Shown here one piece after another: positions 1 to 9,405 of a DNA stretch of 64,000 nt. Location of the stretch: NCBI GenBank assembly GCA_965207985.1, contig CBDBND010000009.1, positions 62,001 to 126,000 of the forward strand. The letters run 5' to 3'. The DNA is from CBDBND01 sp965207985 (GTDB lineage Bacteria > Pseudomonadota > Alphaproteobacteria > Rhodospirillales > Rhodospirillaceae). Each line of letters begins with the position of its first letter. The first letter of the stretch is position 1. Below the pieces are notes generated by a model, which had not been told where the DNA came from, did no database searches, and saw nothing but the letters and a program-made list of their open reading frames with translations. The position numbers were made by a program, and so were the translations under genes.

Positions 1-2
1 GG

Positions 3-1608
3 GCTTCGGCGCACCAGTACCGGGGCACACTACTCGTTCGCATGCAACGGTTCGAGGAAGGACAAACCGCACTCGATCAGGCCATTACCTTGAACGAAAA
101 CGAAGCCACCGCTTGGTTCTGGCGGGCAACGGCGCAGTTTAGCGCTCTTGATCTTGATGAAGCGGAACGGGGATTTACCAAGGCCACCACCCTAAAACCC
201 GATTGGGGTCAGGCTTGGGTCTTTCTTGGCACTGTGCTTGCCGATCTCGGAAGACACCGGGAAGCTCTTTCCAAATACGAAAAAGGGCTAGAACTCGCCC
301 CCGAAGATGTTACATCGCTGCGGCTCTTTGCCATGACGCTGATCGAACTCAAGCACAACGAACAAGCCGAGCGGATGCTGAAAAAGGCACTCAATATTGA
401 ACCCAAAAGACGCCCAAACGCTTGCCACCCTTGCCAATCTCTATGAGCACCAGAACCGGATGGAAGAAGCACGGGAGGCGGTCGAGCAGGCTTTAGAAGA
501 AAATGCGCAAAACACTCTGGCCATCAAAGTCAATGCGACTCTGACCCATCGCGCGGGCAACCGGGAAGAGGCGCTGGCTCAAATGGAAGAACTGGCAAAC
601 TCCGTAAACTCGTCGATTGAAAAAGAGTCCATCTATTTCGAATTGGCTCAACTGCATGACAAGTTGGGCAACATTGCTGAGGCTTACGAAACCTTTGTCG
701 ATGCCAATCAACTGCACCGGGAGGTTGCGAAAAGCCGTCATATCGATCCCCAAGCCTATCTGAACCAAGTGGAGCGGGAGGTGGATATTCTCGTCAACGC
801 ACCACCTGAGAATGTGATTGTTTCAGCGGTTCAAGTTCCTCCGGATCCTGTCTTTCTGATGGGATTCCCGCGGTCTGGAACCACGCTTCTCGATCAGGTG
901 CTCGACAGCCACCCGGATGTCGTGGTCATGGAAGAGCGACCGCCACTGGCGAACGTTCATAACCGGCTGACAGATCTTGAAAATGACGCCGGCCGGCCGT
1001 TTACTCAACTTGACGATGAGCAAAGACAAGTCGCGCGGCAATTCTATTTTCAACGCGCAGCGCAATTTGTTTCAGATCTCGAGGGTAAAACCTTTGTCGA
1101 CAAGCATCCGTTGGCAACGGCTAAGATCAGAATCATCAAACTGCTTTTTCCCAAGTCTAAGATTCTATTTGCCCTGCGCCATCCCTGCGATGTGGTGCTG
1201 AGTTGCTTTATGCAGCGTTTCAAAATCAACGAGGGAATGTCTAATTTTCATTCATTGGCCGATGCGGTAAGAGCTTATTCCCTTGTCATGGGTTTTTGGC
1301 GTGAATTCTCATCTCAGCTAGACCTTCAAATCCACTTCGTCCGCTACGAAGACCTGGTCAGTGATTTTGATACTCAAGTGAGCCAGGCTTTGTCTTTCCT
1401 TGACTTGCCTTGGGATGACCGGGTCGCAGCTTTTCATGAACATGCCCTGACTCGCAATGTCCGCACGGCAAGTTCACGCCAAGTGACTCAGCCCCTTTAC
1501 ACCTCCGCGCTCGCACGCTGGCAAAAATACAACCAGTACTTGGAACCTCACTTGGAAACCTTGCAGCCGTTTATTGAGGCTTTTGGGTACTCAACGGATG
1601 CGGGCTAA
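3..1608 (+). pseudogene. TPR-sulfotransferase protein, 5' partial and frameshifted
   Basis: The first part (frame of position 3, open to the window edge, stopping at 446) encodes TPR repeats. The second part (readable from 397) continues the TPR helices and then a sulfotransferase domain. The PAPS 5'-phosphosulfate loop FPRSGTTLLDQVLD lies near 866-907, and RYEDLV near 1342 fits the 3'-phosphate region. The protein probably transfers sulfate from PAPS to a peptide or glycan, as in the Sulfotransfer_3 family with N-terminal TPRs. The two frames join cleanly if one A of the AAAA run at 405-408 is removed: the sequence then reads EPKDAQTLATLANLY without a gap. So this is one gene with a +1 indel, either a real lesion or a sequencing error. 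The start lies upstream of the window. It converges on and overlaps by 4 bases the minus-strand permease gene. Confidence 0.8.
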
Positions 1609-3035
1609 ACGACCGGATAACGCGTGTAACGCCTGGCCGACCAAACACCCAACACCATGACAAAGAGCACCAGCCCCGATACGGGTCCAAAGGTCGTGGC
1701 CAATACGTTTGGAATGCCCCAGGGTCTGTAATCAAATGTAGGAATCGCGTCAAACTCGGCGGCAGTCATCAATTCGCCTTTGACGATTCTTGTGGTGAAG
1801 AAACCACGCCAGTTTTCATGGAAAGACAGAACTTGATCGACAAAATCGGTGATCCGTTCCGAGCCTGTCCCCGAAATCGCGTTCAACGCGTTTTGGGTCA
1901 TGATAGCGGGCGAAACATACTGCAGAAGGTCAACCACTTCCTGGCGGCTGCGGGCCTGGGTATCAAACTCTTCCATCAGAGGTTCGATGGCCCGTTCGAC
2001 GGCCGAGTCAGTGGCTAAAACCTGTAGGAAAAACTCATCGGCATCGGCGCTGTCGCCGGCCATTTCCGGATGGTCGAAAAAGAACGCTTCGCGCGATTCC
2101 GCCGCTTCCTGATCGGCGATTTCCGTGGCCTCGCGCATTTCCGTAGTCAGCTCAACCCTGGACGGCGCGGGGTAAAGAGTTGTGGCAATGACGTTAACGA
2201 GGGCTGGAATTACAACAACGAAGACAAGCCAAATGTTGGCAAGGATGACGCCGTTGGTCACCGACGGCTTGTTCAAGGAATTGACGAACAGGGCCAAGGC
2301 AAACCAGAAAAACGCATAAAGAGATACGACCAGGAACCAAAGGCCGAAGCGGACCCACATGGTGCCGCTGCCCAATTCCGGTTCGGTCATGAACACGGCG
2401 GCAAGGCCGACAACCAGTAAGAGCAAGAAGATCAGAAGTGCGCGGGCCGTTCCCTTGGCGATAATGAAGGCGGTCTTCGATACCCCATGTGCAAGCACAA
2501 GGCTAAGCACACCCCGTTCCTTTTCTTTCGACATAAGGTCAAAAGTCAGGGCAACGATAAAAATCGGCAGTAGAAAGACAATAACAAAAGCCACGTCAAA
2601 ACTTCCTGCGAGGACGTTGAGTGGATTTTGTATCTCAGTTTCGTTGAGAAAAGTCAGAGCAGGATGGGCGGTGACTTTGTAATAGGTGGGCTGGACATCG
2701 GTCTGGCCGATGGAAAGGGCTGCCAACGGTGTGGGCGGCAACACAGTGTAGTGGCTGAGGACGGACAAACCGAGCGCCCCTGGGCTGGCGACGGACGGCG
2801 GGTTCCCTTCCGGATTTGCTTCCCATCGGGCGACGGTGTTTTGCAACGCGGTCTGGGTTTGTAATTCACCTTGGTTCAGACCCTGACCCATTTCCGCCAT
2901 CTGGTCGATGCGTGCTGAACCATTGAGAGCCGCAAGAATTGTCAGCACCAGAAGGAGACCGAGGATGGACCACCAGGTGCTGTTGTGCTTGAGAATCACC
3001 CACTCTTGAACAAAGACCGATGCAAACCCTTTCAT
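1605..3035 (-). CDS. ABC-2 type permease with large extracytoplasmic insert (DUF3526-like), second of pair
   Basis: A 476-residue membrane protein. One transmembrane helix (about residues 20-38) precedes a large polar region. A membrane block follows at about 155-300, then a second polar region (300-430) and a final helix near 440-465. This fits the ABC-2 permeases of the DUF3526 type, which work in pairs with a cytoplasmic ATPase, like NosY-type exporters. The gene starts 11 bases downstream of the related permease at 3047-4462, so the two are probably one transcript and form a heterodimer. No ATPase gene is present in the window. The link to copper is inferred only from the neighbouring CopC-CopD and YcnI genes. 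Confidence 0.75.
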   Translation of the reverse strand: MKGFASVFVQEWVILKHNSTWWSILGLLLVLTILAALNGSARIDQMAEMGQGLNQGELQTQTALQNTVARWEANPEGNPPSVASPGALGLSVLSHYTVLPPTPLAALSIGQTDVQPTYYKVTAHPALTFLNETEIQNPLNVLAGSFDVAFVIVFLLPIFIVALTFDLMSKEKERGVLSLVLAHGVSKTAFIIAKGTARALLIFLLLLVVGLAAVFMTEPELGSGTMWVRFGLWFLVVSLYAFFWFALALFVNSLNKPSVTNGVILANIWLVFVVVIPALVNVIATTLYPAPSRVELTTEMREATEIADQEAAESREAFFFDHPEMAGDSADADEFFLQVLATDSAVERAIEPLMEEFDTQARSRQEVVDLLQYVSPAIMTQNALNAISGTGSERITDFVDQVLSFHENWRGFFTTRIVKGELMTAAEFDAIPTFDYRPWGIPNVLATTFGPVSGLVLFVMVLGVWSARRYTRYPVV

Positions 3036-3046
3036 GCCACCTTCTC

Positions 3047-4462
3047 CTAACTCACCATGGCCTTCATCTTACGGGTGGCGATGACGCCGGCGACGATGGA
3101 AAGGGCCAGCCACAGGAACATCACCATGAAACTGGGGCCCAAGCGTGCGAGAAGCGCACCGAGCGGCGGGGGTTCATACTCAAAGCGCGGCACCGAGGCC
3201 CAAAGTTCGGGCCCCGCCCGGTAATCCGCTTGGCCTGCGGCTGAATTAAAGGTGATATCCTGATTCATTTCCTCGACCAGGTCCCGCCTGTAGGTCTCCG
3301 CTTGGCTGGTGAATTCCAGGTGATGATTGAGAGACGTGCCCGACAGTTCCATGGAGGCGAGTTGAACCGCCATGCGCGGAGAGCCGACGCTGAAGGTTTG
3401 ATGCAGACCCGTCTGCTGGTCGAAAATGGCATGTAGATCGCCATAAAACTTATCGAACACTTCATTGCCGAGTTTTTCCTGCAGATCGAAGATCATTCCT
3501 TGAAAGTTGATGGGCAGCTCCTCAACGGTTTCCACGTTGTAAAGAGCGAGTGTTTGTTCCTGGCGCTGTTGAACAACTGTATCAGGGCTCACCCCGTCGA
3601 GACCGGACTGCAAGGCCTCGTCGATGTTCGCCTGAAAAGAGACAGCAGTGGGCGTGGGATAAAGAAGACGGGACACGTCGGACGCCGCCCGGGGAATAAC
3701 AAAACTGGACACGGCCCAAAACCCCACCATGGCCACCAATGTGGCCTGCGCCGAACGCACGTTGGCTGAAACGGCAAGGGTCAGAAAAAGGAAAATCAAA
3801 GCGTAGATGATGTACACTACGACAATGACGAGGCCGTGCCCGAGATAAGCCAAGCCGCCCGGCGCAACCGCCAAGCCGATGAGACCCAAAAGCAATATCG
3901 GACCAATGAACACGCCAAGGGCACCGGCCGCCCCAATGGCTTTGCCGAACAGAAGCTGCACGGGAGAGACCTGCATGCTCAACACCTGACGCAAGGTCCC
4001 CGCTTCCCGTTCTCCGGCGAAGGCGGGAAAAGCCAAAAGGATCACCAGTAAAGGCAAAAGCATTTGCAAAGTGAATGCCGCCGTGAGCTCGCCAAAACGA
4101 GCAATGGCTGTCGCGTCCCTGGCGGGCTCTCCTTCGGCATCGTTTTGCTTGTGGGCTTCGAGCCAGATGGAAACGCCGGTGTAACTGGAAATCCCCGTAT
4201 CAAAAAAAGACAGGGGCGTGACCGGCTTGAACGCATAGAGGCCATAGTGCGCTGCTGCATGGGGGTTTTTCTCCCCTTGCCCGGCAAACTGCATGTTGAC
4301 CACTTCTTGTGCTGACGCCCGTTCCGCCGAAATATCGGCAAACCGCTGGCCAGCCGTCCCCAAGGCTGCGACTAACATGACGGCGAGAATCACGGCCGAC
4401 CATGTAATCCGGCCGTCACGAAGGATTTCCCGGAACTCCTTTCCGGCAACCGTCAGTATCAT
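3047..4462 (-). CDS. ABC-2 type permease with large extracytoplasmic insert (DUF3526-like), first of pair
   Basis: A 471-residue membrane protein that opens with MILTVAGKEFREILRDGR, typical of ABC-2 permeases: a cytoplasmic amphipathic start followed by a helix at about 20-40. A block of five or so helices lies at about 135-260, with the conserved-looking FAGEREAGTLRQVLS segment that in this family contacts the ATPase. A polar region and a last helix near 440-460 follow. It has the same architecture as its downstream neighbour, which argues for an old duplication. It lies 27 bases after the CopC-CopD fusion gene and is probably in the same operon. The substrate is unknown. Confidence 0.75.
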   Translation of the reverse strand: MILTVAGKEFREILRDGRITWSAVILAVMLVAALGTAGQRFADISAERASAQEVVNMQFAGQGEKNPHAAAHYGLYAFKPVTPLSFFDTGISSYTGVSIWLEAHKQNDAEGEPARDATAIARFGELTAAFTLQMLLPLLVILLAFPAFAGEREAGTLRQVLSMQVSPVQLLFGKAIGAAGALGVFIGPILLLGLIGLAVAPGGLAYLGHGLVIVVVYIIYALIFLFLTLAVSANVRSAQATLVAMVGFWAVSSFVIPRAASDVSRLLYPTPTAVSFQANIDEALQSGLDGVSPDTVVQQRQEQTLALYNVETVEELPINFQGMIFDLQEKLGNEVFDKFYGDLHAIFDQQTGLHQTFSVGSPRMAVQLASMELSGTSLNHHLEFTSQAETYRRDLVEEMNQDITFNSAAGQADYRAGPELWASVPRFEYEPPPLGALLARLGPSFMVMFLWLALSIVAGVIATRKMKAMVS

Positions 4463-4489
4463 ATCCGTCTCCGCGTCAGCTGATGTGCA

Positions 4490-6121
4490 TCACTTCACAG
4501 GTACGGTGGTGCGGAAGATCTGCTTGTCAAAATCGTCGACAAACGCATCAATTCGCGCTTCCCACTCGCCGGGAATGATCAACTGGTCAAACATGAAATG
4601 GAACATGCCGGGCGTGACCATTTCACCGCGCCCTTCAATGCCTTCCAAGCCAGCGGACGGCAAGGCCCAGACAATATTGACGTCGACCATTTCGACGGGA
4701 TTGCCGGCGTCATCCTTGAACATGACCATGACCATGTTGGACGCCGTCGTTGCACCTGGGTCGATACTGAAGTCCGCTGTGTACTGGTTTCTTGTGATGG
4801 TGGTCTGGAAGCCGCCACCCATGGCCATCATGCCGCCGCCTTCCATATCCATGGTGGCGCGGGGCGGCGTGACCAAAGTCAAAGAAACGGCGGCACCGAT
4901 GATCAGCACCATGGCGCCGTATTCAAACCTGATGGAACGACGCATTTTTTCCGGCGCAGCCGAATCCGCTTTCTCGAGCGCCGGTGTCAGCACCATTTTA
5001 TTCATGGCGGCAAGGCCAAGGAGTGCAAGGAAAATAGTGATCTTGCCAGCAAGCCGAAGTCCATAGTCCGTGGAGAACAGATTGCTCGGTGATTCCACCT
5101 GGATCCAGGCAATCACTGCACCAGAGAGGAACAATGCGCCAACCGTCCACACCGCTCGTTCGGAGAACTGGGTCATCACCGCTCCGGCCTGGGTGATGTC
5201 CGCTTCCTGGGTGGTTTTGGCCAGGGGATATAGGGCGGCAATCCAGAACGCGGCACAAAAGAGATGCACTGCCACCACCGGCGCCATCATCCATACCGGC
5301 GGGGCTGTCGCGGCATGGCCGGTCACCAGAAAACTGGCGACGGAGACCGCACCGCCCAGCAGCAACACCGGCGCTGATTTCCCTTCTGGACCTTTGTTGA
5401 AGGCAAAGATCAGGATCAATAGACCAGGAATGCCGATAAGCGCGCTTGGCCCCAAGGTCGAGGCCAAACTTTGTGACCATGCGTCGGAAGAGAAGAAAGC
5501 TCCAGGTCCACCCAGAACCATTTCAGCACCGCCGAAGCCCAACGCGAGAATATAAGTGACGGCCGCCACTGTGGCTGCCATCCGGCCCATTTTGAACACC
5601 GATTGTTCCACCGGGCCCGGCACGGTCATCCACACGGCGAAAAGCGCAGCTCCAGCCGCTAACAACATGGCGCCGTATTGCAGGAACCGGTTGATGGCCA
5701 CAGGAACCACCCAGCCACTGGTTTGATCCCCTGCGGCCGCCACGTCGCCCATTGACGCTACCGCTTCGCCGACGGCGAAGACCACACTGCCACCCACGGG
5801 ATGGGTGTCCGCCGAGATTACGCGATAGGTGGCGATGTAAGTGCCGTTGGGCAGTTCTTCGGTGAGCGGTGTGATGACGTCATGACCGTCCACGCGCCAC
5901 TCGCCAGGCGCACCCACTTCTTTGCCGGTTCGGTCCAGCACCCTGATGAAGATAGGACCCACGTTTTCATTGAAGTTAAAGATGATCTCAGGCGGAGAGC
6001 TATCCAGGCTCGCCTCGGCAGCCGGCGTTGAGCCGAGCAGCACCGCGTGAGACAACGCCGTGCTGGTGAAACCCACTGTCATGGCCAAAGCCACGACCAA
6101 AGATGCGATTGGTCGAAACAT
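4490..6121 (-). CDS. CopC-CopD fusion copper resistance/uptake protein
   Basis: A 543-residue protein. The signal peptide (about 1-24) ends so that the mature chain would start SHAVLLGSTPA, giving the near-N-terminal His that binds Cu(II) in CopC. The CopC beta-sandwich runs to about 125, with the second metal-region motif DTHPVGGSVVFAVG. A CopD-like membrane domain of about eight helices (150-420) follows, ending in an extra C-terminal extracytoplasmic domain of about 115 residues. CopC binds periplasmic copper and CopD is thought to move it across the inner membrane; fusions of the two are common. It lies between ycnI-like and ABC permease genes in one orientation, so a copper operon is likely. 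The C-terminal extension (about 430-543) is not part of the usual CopCD core. Confidence 0.88.
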   Translation of the reverse strand: MFRPIASLVVALAMTVGFTSTALSHAVLLGSTPAAEASLDSSPPEIIFNFNENVGPIFIRVLDRTGKEVGAPGEWRVDGHDVITPLTEELPNGTYIATYRVISADTHPVGGSVVFAVGEAVASMGDVAAAGDQTSGWVVPVAINRFLQYGAMLLAAGAALFAVWMTVPGPVEQSVFKMGRMAATVAAVTYILALGFGGAEMVLGGPGAFFSSDAWSQSLASTLGPSALIGIPGLLILIFAFNKGPEGKSAPVLLLGGAVSVASFLVTGHAATAPPVWMMAPVVAVHLFCAAFWIAALYPLAKTTQEADITQAGAVMTQFSERAVWTVGALFLSGAVIAWIQVESPSNLFSTDYGLRLAGKITIFLALLGLAAMNKMVLTPALEKADSAAPEKMRRSIRFEYGAMVLIIGAAVSLTLVTPPRATMDMEGGGMMAMGGGFQTTITRNQYTADFSIDPGATTASNMVMVMFKDDAGNPVEMVDVNIVWALPSAGLEGIEGRGEMVTPGMFHFMFDQLIIPGEWEARIDAFVDDFDKQIFRTTVPVK

Positions 6122-6229
6122 CGTCGCTCCCCAAAAGGTCTTAGGACGTCACTGCTTTTCAGCAGCCGTCATTAGCAAAATCAAAGAAGCGGAACAGCAC
6201 GAGAAATGCCGTTCCGCCTCATAGTGAAC

Positions 6230-6889
6230 TTAGTCCTTGGCTTCCGCCGTCTGCTCCGCCGGTGGCGCATCGGTGGTCTGCATATGCTCCGGCGTCCACT
6301 CCCACGGATACTGTGGCATGTCTGCCTGATAGAGGATCGTATAAGGCGCGCCATGATTGGTGGACATCATGAAATCTAAGAAATTTTGTCCGAAGTTCTC
6401 ATCATCCACATGGAAAGCCTTCTCGGGCACATCGGTGTACGGATCACGGCTCTCTGCGCAGATATTGACCATCTGCCAGAACAGAACACGGCCGGGCTCA
6501 TTGGGCAGCTTGGCGCGGAACTTGAATCCTTCCTGACGATCGAAGGCCAGGTCTTTAGCCGGGTTTTTCCAAATGATGGTGTCAACCGTACGGGTGATGG
6601 GGCGACCGCCGTCACCGGGCACCGGGGGATCTACTTCACGGATTTCCGTTTCGATTTCCCAGTCACGCGTGAAAATGGGTGTCACTCGATAAACACCTTC
6701 GGGAATTTTTAAACGGACTTCGATGACATCTTCAGCCAGGCAGCCATGGGCCACCCGCGCTTCCATGTCATGCATGTAGTTGGCCGGTGCACGGAGCTCG
6801 GTCATATAATTGTGCGCGGATGCTGCTGTAGCCGTCATCAGGGCGACGGCCCCGACAGCGGCGCTAGTGAGCAGTGCGGACTTCAACAT
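6230..6889 (-). CDS. YcnI-family (DUF1775) periplasmic copper-binding protein
   Basis: A 219-residue protein with a signal peptide (about 1-25) cleaving before HNYMTELRAP, so the mature protein would start with or next to a histidine, as YcnI copper chaperones do. The motif VAHGCLAEDVIEVRLKIPEGV (residues about 46-66) matches the YcnI fold, which binds Cu(II) through the N-terminal His with a nearby Trp. The C-terminal third is longer than in a minimal YcnI domain. It is the first gene of the minus-strand copper group, about 110 bases upstream of CopC-CopD. In many bacteria YcnI and CopCD are neighbours or fused, which supports the call. Confidence 0.8.
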   Translation of the reverse strand: MLKSALLTSAAVGAVALMTATAASAHNYMTELRAPANYMHDMEARVAHGCLAEDVIEVRLKIPEGVYRVTPIFTRDWEIETEIREVDPPVPGDGGRPITRTVDTIIWKNPAKDLAFDRQEGFKFRAKLPNEPGRVLFWQMVNICAESRDPYTDVPEKAFHVDDENFGQNFLDFMMSTNHGAPYTILYQADMPQYPWEWTPEHMQTTDAPPAEQTAEAKD

Positions 6890-6981
6890 GGTTCTCTCCC
6901 TTTCAAAAACAAACGGAATAAGCGACTAACAACTCGAGGATTTGTGGGCTGAAATTACCATCTTTGGCCCCAAAACAGGAG

Positions 6982-7260
6982 TCATGAAACCTTGTAAGCG
7001 ACCGTGCCCGGCGGGTTGTCATACCAGCCCGGATCGCCCTCCCCGTCCAAGGATTCCCTGATTTTCACGACGGTGAACACGCCGCCCATCTCCAGATTAC
7101 CGAAGGGACCTACGCCCCCCATCATCGGCAATGTGTTCTCCGGCCCGGGCATGTGCATGGAGTGCTCCTGGTGCTCCGCCATGCCGTACTGGCCCATGGC
7201 CATGAATCCGGGGATTTTCGACATGATGTTCATGGCCACCATGCTCTCAGCCATGACGTC
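6982..7260 (-). pseudogene. Multicopper oxidase, C-terminal fragment
   Basis: The reading frame holds the last 90 or so residues of a periplasmic multicopper oxidase: a Met/His-rich stretch (AEHQEHSMHMPGPENTLPMM) followed by GPFGNLEMGGVFTVVKIRE and a tail ending PGTVAYKVS. I recognise this tail as the end of copper-resistance oxidases of alphaproteobacteria. The frame is closed by a stop just upstream (7261-7263), where the inserted AT-rich DNA begins. The middle of the same gene, with the type 1 copper ligands, survives at 9115-9405. The stretch holding HCHxxxH is missing from both pieces, so the enzyme cannot be active. Confidence 0.75.
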
Positions 7261-7393
7261 TTATCAACAATTGTTAGTCGTTGTTGATCATTTTAGAATA
7301 TCAATAGGTTATGCTAATTTTGATTGTTGATTAATCTTGGACGGTCCTGTACGTTCCCATCATTAGTCATGGGTAAAATGATGGATATGAGCA
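7261..7393. other. AT-rich left flank of inserted segment, possible integrase-binding region
   Basis: This stretch is strikingly AT-rich compared with its surroundings. It contains the octamer TTGTTGAT three times, inverted at 7264-7271 and direct at 7281-7288 and 7324-7331, plus the palindrome AACAATTGTT at 7266-7275. Short repeated sites beside a tyrosine integrase gene often are arm-type integrase or excisionase sites. This role is inferred. No gene is visible. Confidence 0.4.
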
Positions 7394-8605
7394 ATGCCTA
7401 ACAGGCAGCGTAAACGCGGACTCACTGCCCGTTTCATCGAGACCGTGAAACCCGGAACCCGGCCGAAACTCTACAGCGACGAAAACGGGCTCTATCTTGC
7501 GGTGCAGCCTTCCGGCTCGCGTCAATGGGTACAACGAATAGTCATCCAGGGTCGAAGACGCGAGCTCGGCCTTGGTGGCTTTCCACTGGTGTCATTGGCC
7601 GAAGCCCGCGAAGCGGCCTTTCAGAATCGTAAGCTGGCCCGGCAGGGCGGAGACCCGCTGGCACTCAAGCGTAAGGCCAAAGTACCTACCTTCGAGGAAG
7701 CGGCGAAGATCGTTATCGAGATCCATCGCCCAAGTTGGCGCAGTGCGAAGCACGCGGCGGCATGGGGCTCGTCCCTCCGCGACTATGCTTTCCCGCGGCT
7801 GGGCAGGCGTCCGGTCTCGGATATCGATACAAGTGAAGTAATGTCGGTATTACTGCCCATATGGTCCGATAAGCACGTAACCGCCAGGCACGTTCGCCAG
7901 AGGATTGGCATGATCATGAAGTGGGCCATCGCGCAAGGCTACCGAACCGACAACCCGGCGGGCGAGGCCATCGGCGCGGCCCTGCCAAAGATTACCCAAC
8001 TCAAGCGCCATCACACAGCACTGCCCCATGCAAAAGTCGCGGACGCCATTGAGGCAGTATGCGCTTCCAAGGCCGGATTGACCGTAAAGCTGGCTTTCGA
8101 GTTCCTGGTTCTGACGGCCGCCCGCTCGGGAGAGGTTCGGCTTGCGACCTGGGAAGAAATCGATACGGATGAATGCACCTGGACGATTCCGGCTGAGCGA
8201 ATGAAGGCGAAACAGGAACACCGGGTCCCGTTGTCCGCCCGTGCCATGCAAATACTCGACCAAGCGCGCGCGCTGGAAGACGGGAGTGGCCTTATCTTCC
8301 CCAGCACAAGGCTTGGCAAACCGCTTAGGGATATGGCGCTATCGAAGCTCATGCGGGACCTGAAAATTGACGCGGTGCCGCATGGCTTCCGTTCGAGTTT
8401 CAGGGACTGGTGTGCCGAGACAGGCCAACCACGTGATGTTTCCGAAGCTGCGCTGGCCCACACCATTAGCAACAAGGTGGAAGCGGCATACAACCGGACG
8501 AACCTGTTCGAGCGCCGCCGCAAGCTCATGGATGAATGGGCCGCCTATCTGGATGGCAGCACCGCAACGGTGGTGTCAATCGCGAGGGCGAGTCATGCCA
8601 CATGA
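7394..8605 (+). CDS. P4-type tyrosine integrase
   Basis: A 403-residue protein that appears intact. The N-terminal arm-binding domain (about 1-100, with the family's KLYSDENGLYLAVQPSGSRQW) is followed by a core-binding domain and a C-terminal catalytic domain. The catalytic residues are visible: Arg in LTAARSGEV, His and Arg in HGFRSSFRDW, His in EAALAHTIS and the Tyr nucleophile in EAAYNRT. Integrases of this type normally insert islands at tRNA 3' ends, but here no tRNA is present and the flanks are pieces of a multicopper oxidase gene. It is therefore probably the relict of an island that was rearranged after integration. Confidence 0.93.
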   Translation: MPNRQRKRGLTARFIETVKPGTRPKLYSDENGLYLAVQPSGSRQWVQRIVIQGRRRELGLGGFPLVSLAEAREAAFQNRKLARQGGDPLALKRKAKVPTFEEAAKIVIEIHRPSWRSAKHAAAWGSSLRDYAFPRLGRRPVSDIDTSEVMSVLLPIWSDKHVTARHVRQRIGMIMKWAIAQGYRTDNPAGEAIGAALPKITQLKRHHTALPHAKVADAIEAVCASKAGLTVKLAFEFLVLTAARSGEVRLATWEEIDTDECTWTIPAERMKAKQEHRVPLSARAMQILDQARALEDGSGLIFPSTRLGKPLRDMALSKLMRDLKIDAVPHGFRSSFRDWCAETGQPRDVSEAALAHTISNKVEAAYNRTNLFERRRKLMDEWAAYLDGSTATVVSIARASHAT

Positions 8606-8821
8606 CGATCAGAGACATACGTTCGATGCTTACCTGGGGTCTTCAAAAGCGTGGATAAGCTGGAAGTTACCTCTCTTGCTCGCGGACGACGAGACGCTAG
8701 CGCAAGCCTAGCTTCCGTACCTTCTTGAGGGCGTTCCCTAAGAACCTGACCGAAAAAGAATTGAGTGGAATCAGTCCCTTGTGATTCCCTTGTTGTGTTC
8801 GCCAGCAAGGAGGATAACAAG
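8606..8821. other. Spacer between integrase and IS5-like fragment
   Basis: No gene is seen. The stretch should hold the left end of the IS5-like element. A short hairpin with arms GGAATCA/TGATTCC sits at about 8769-8790, and a strong Shine-Dalgarno AAGGAGG just before 8822 serves the transposase start. I could not define the terminal inverted repeat because the right end of the element is lost. Confidence 0.4.
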
Positions 8822-9114
8822 ATGTGGACTGACGCCACTCGTGAGAAATATGAGCGCGAGGCGCACCGCTACGCAAGCGATCTGAGCGATACCGAATGGT
8901 GCGTGATCGAACCCCATATGCCGCCCGCAAGGGCTCTGGGCCGCCCGCGCAAGACGGATATGCGGGAAGTGATGACCGCGATCCTGTACATGGCCCGCAG
9001 CGGCTGCCAGTGGCGCATGCTGCCCGGCGAGTTTCCGCCGCGCAGCTCGGTTCAGTACTATTTCTACAAGTGGCGCGACGACGGGACGTGGCAGGAGGTC
9101 AACCGGGCGCTTCT
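8822..9114 (+). pseudogene. IS5-family transposase, N-terminal fragment
   Basis: About 97 residues of an IS5-type transposase: the N-terminal DUF4096-like domain with LSDTEWCVIEPHMPPA, GRPRKTDMREVMTAILYM and the family signature SGCQWRMLPGEFPP. The start at 8822 is set by AAGGAGG just upstream. Homology stops after QEVNRALL, at about 9114, where the sequence runs directly into antisense multicopper oxidase sequence. The DDE catalytic domain is gone, so the element cannot move by itself. Confidence 0.8.
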
Positions 9115-9405
9115 CCCGGCACGGCAATGAATTCAATATCCCGCAACTGGCCGACGCCAACCACCTCCGTTGTCTCCGGCCGCCATAGGTTTTGCGGCCA
9201 GCGGCCACCGTCGGAACCGGTTACCGTGAATGTATGACCGTGCAGGTGCATGGGATGGTTCCACATGGACAAATTGCCGATGCGGATGCGCACCCGGTCG
9301 CCGCGCTCCGCCACGGGATACTCGATGGCCGGGAATACTTTGCTGTTCATGGTCCAAAGATCGAACTCGACCATGATGTTGGGGTCAGGCCGGTAGGTAC
9401 ACGGG
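9115..9405 (-). pseudogene. Multicopper oxidase, internal fragment with type 1 copper motif
   Basis: Read on the minus strand, the frame gives DLWTMNSKVFPAIEYPV, GDRVRIRIGNLSMWNHPMHLHGH and ETTEVVGVGQLRDIEFIAVPGE. HPMHLHGH is the cupredoxin domain 3 motif that supplies type 1, 2 and 3 copper ligands. The matching C-terminal piece lies at 6982-7260. At its upstream end the frame meets a TolC-like gene near 9400 without the oxidase's domains 1 and 2, so a deletion has fused the two neighbours. This oxidase class (copper-tolerance oxidase) oxidises Cu(I) in the periplasm; this copy is dead. Confidence 0.78.

Larger units (their letters stand above)
7261..9114. mobile_element. Remnant integrative segment: integrase plus truncated IS5-like element
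   Basis: The segment separates two pieces of one multicopper oxidase gene. The left edge is the stop at 7261-7263 that ends the oxidase C-terminal frame. The right edge is the switch from transposase codons to oxidase codons around 9114. It contains only the integrase and half an IS. Because about 35 oxidase residues are missing between the two pieces, the insertion was accompanied or followed by a deletion. No convincing direct repeat flanks the segment. Confidence 0.6.
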
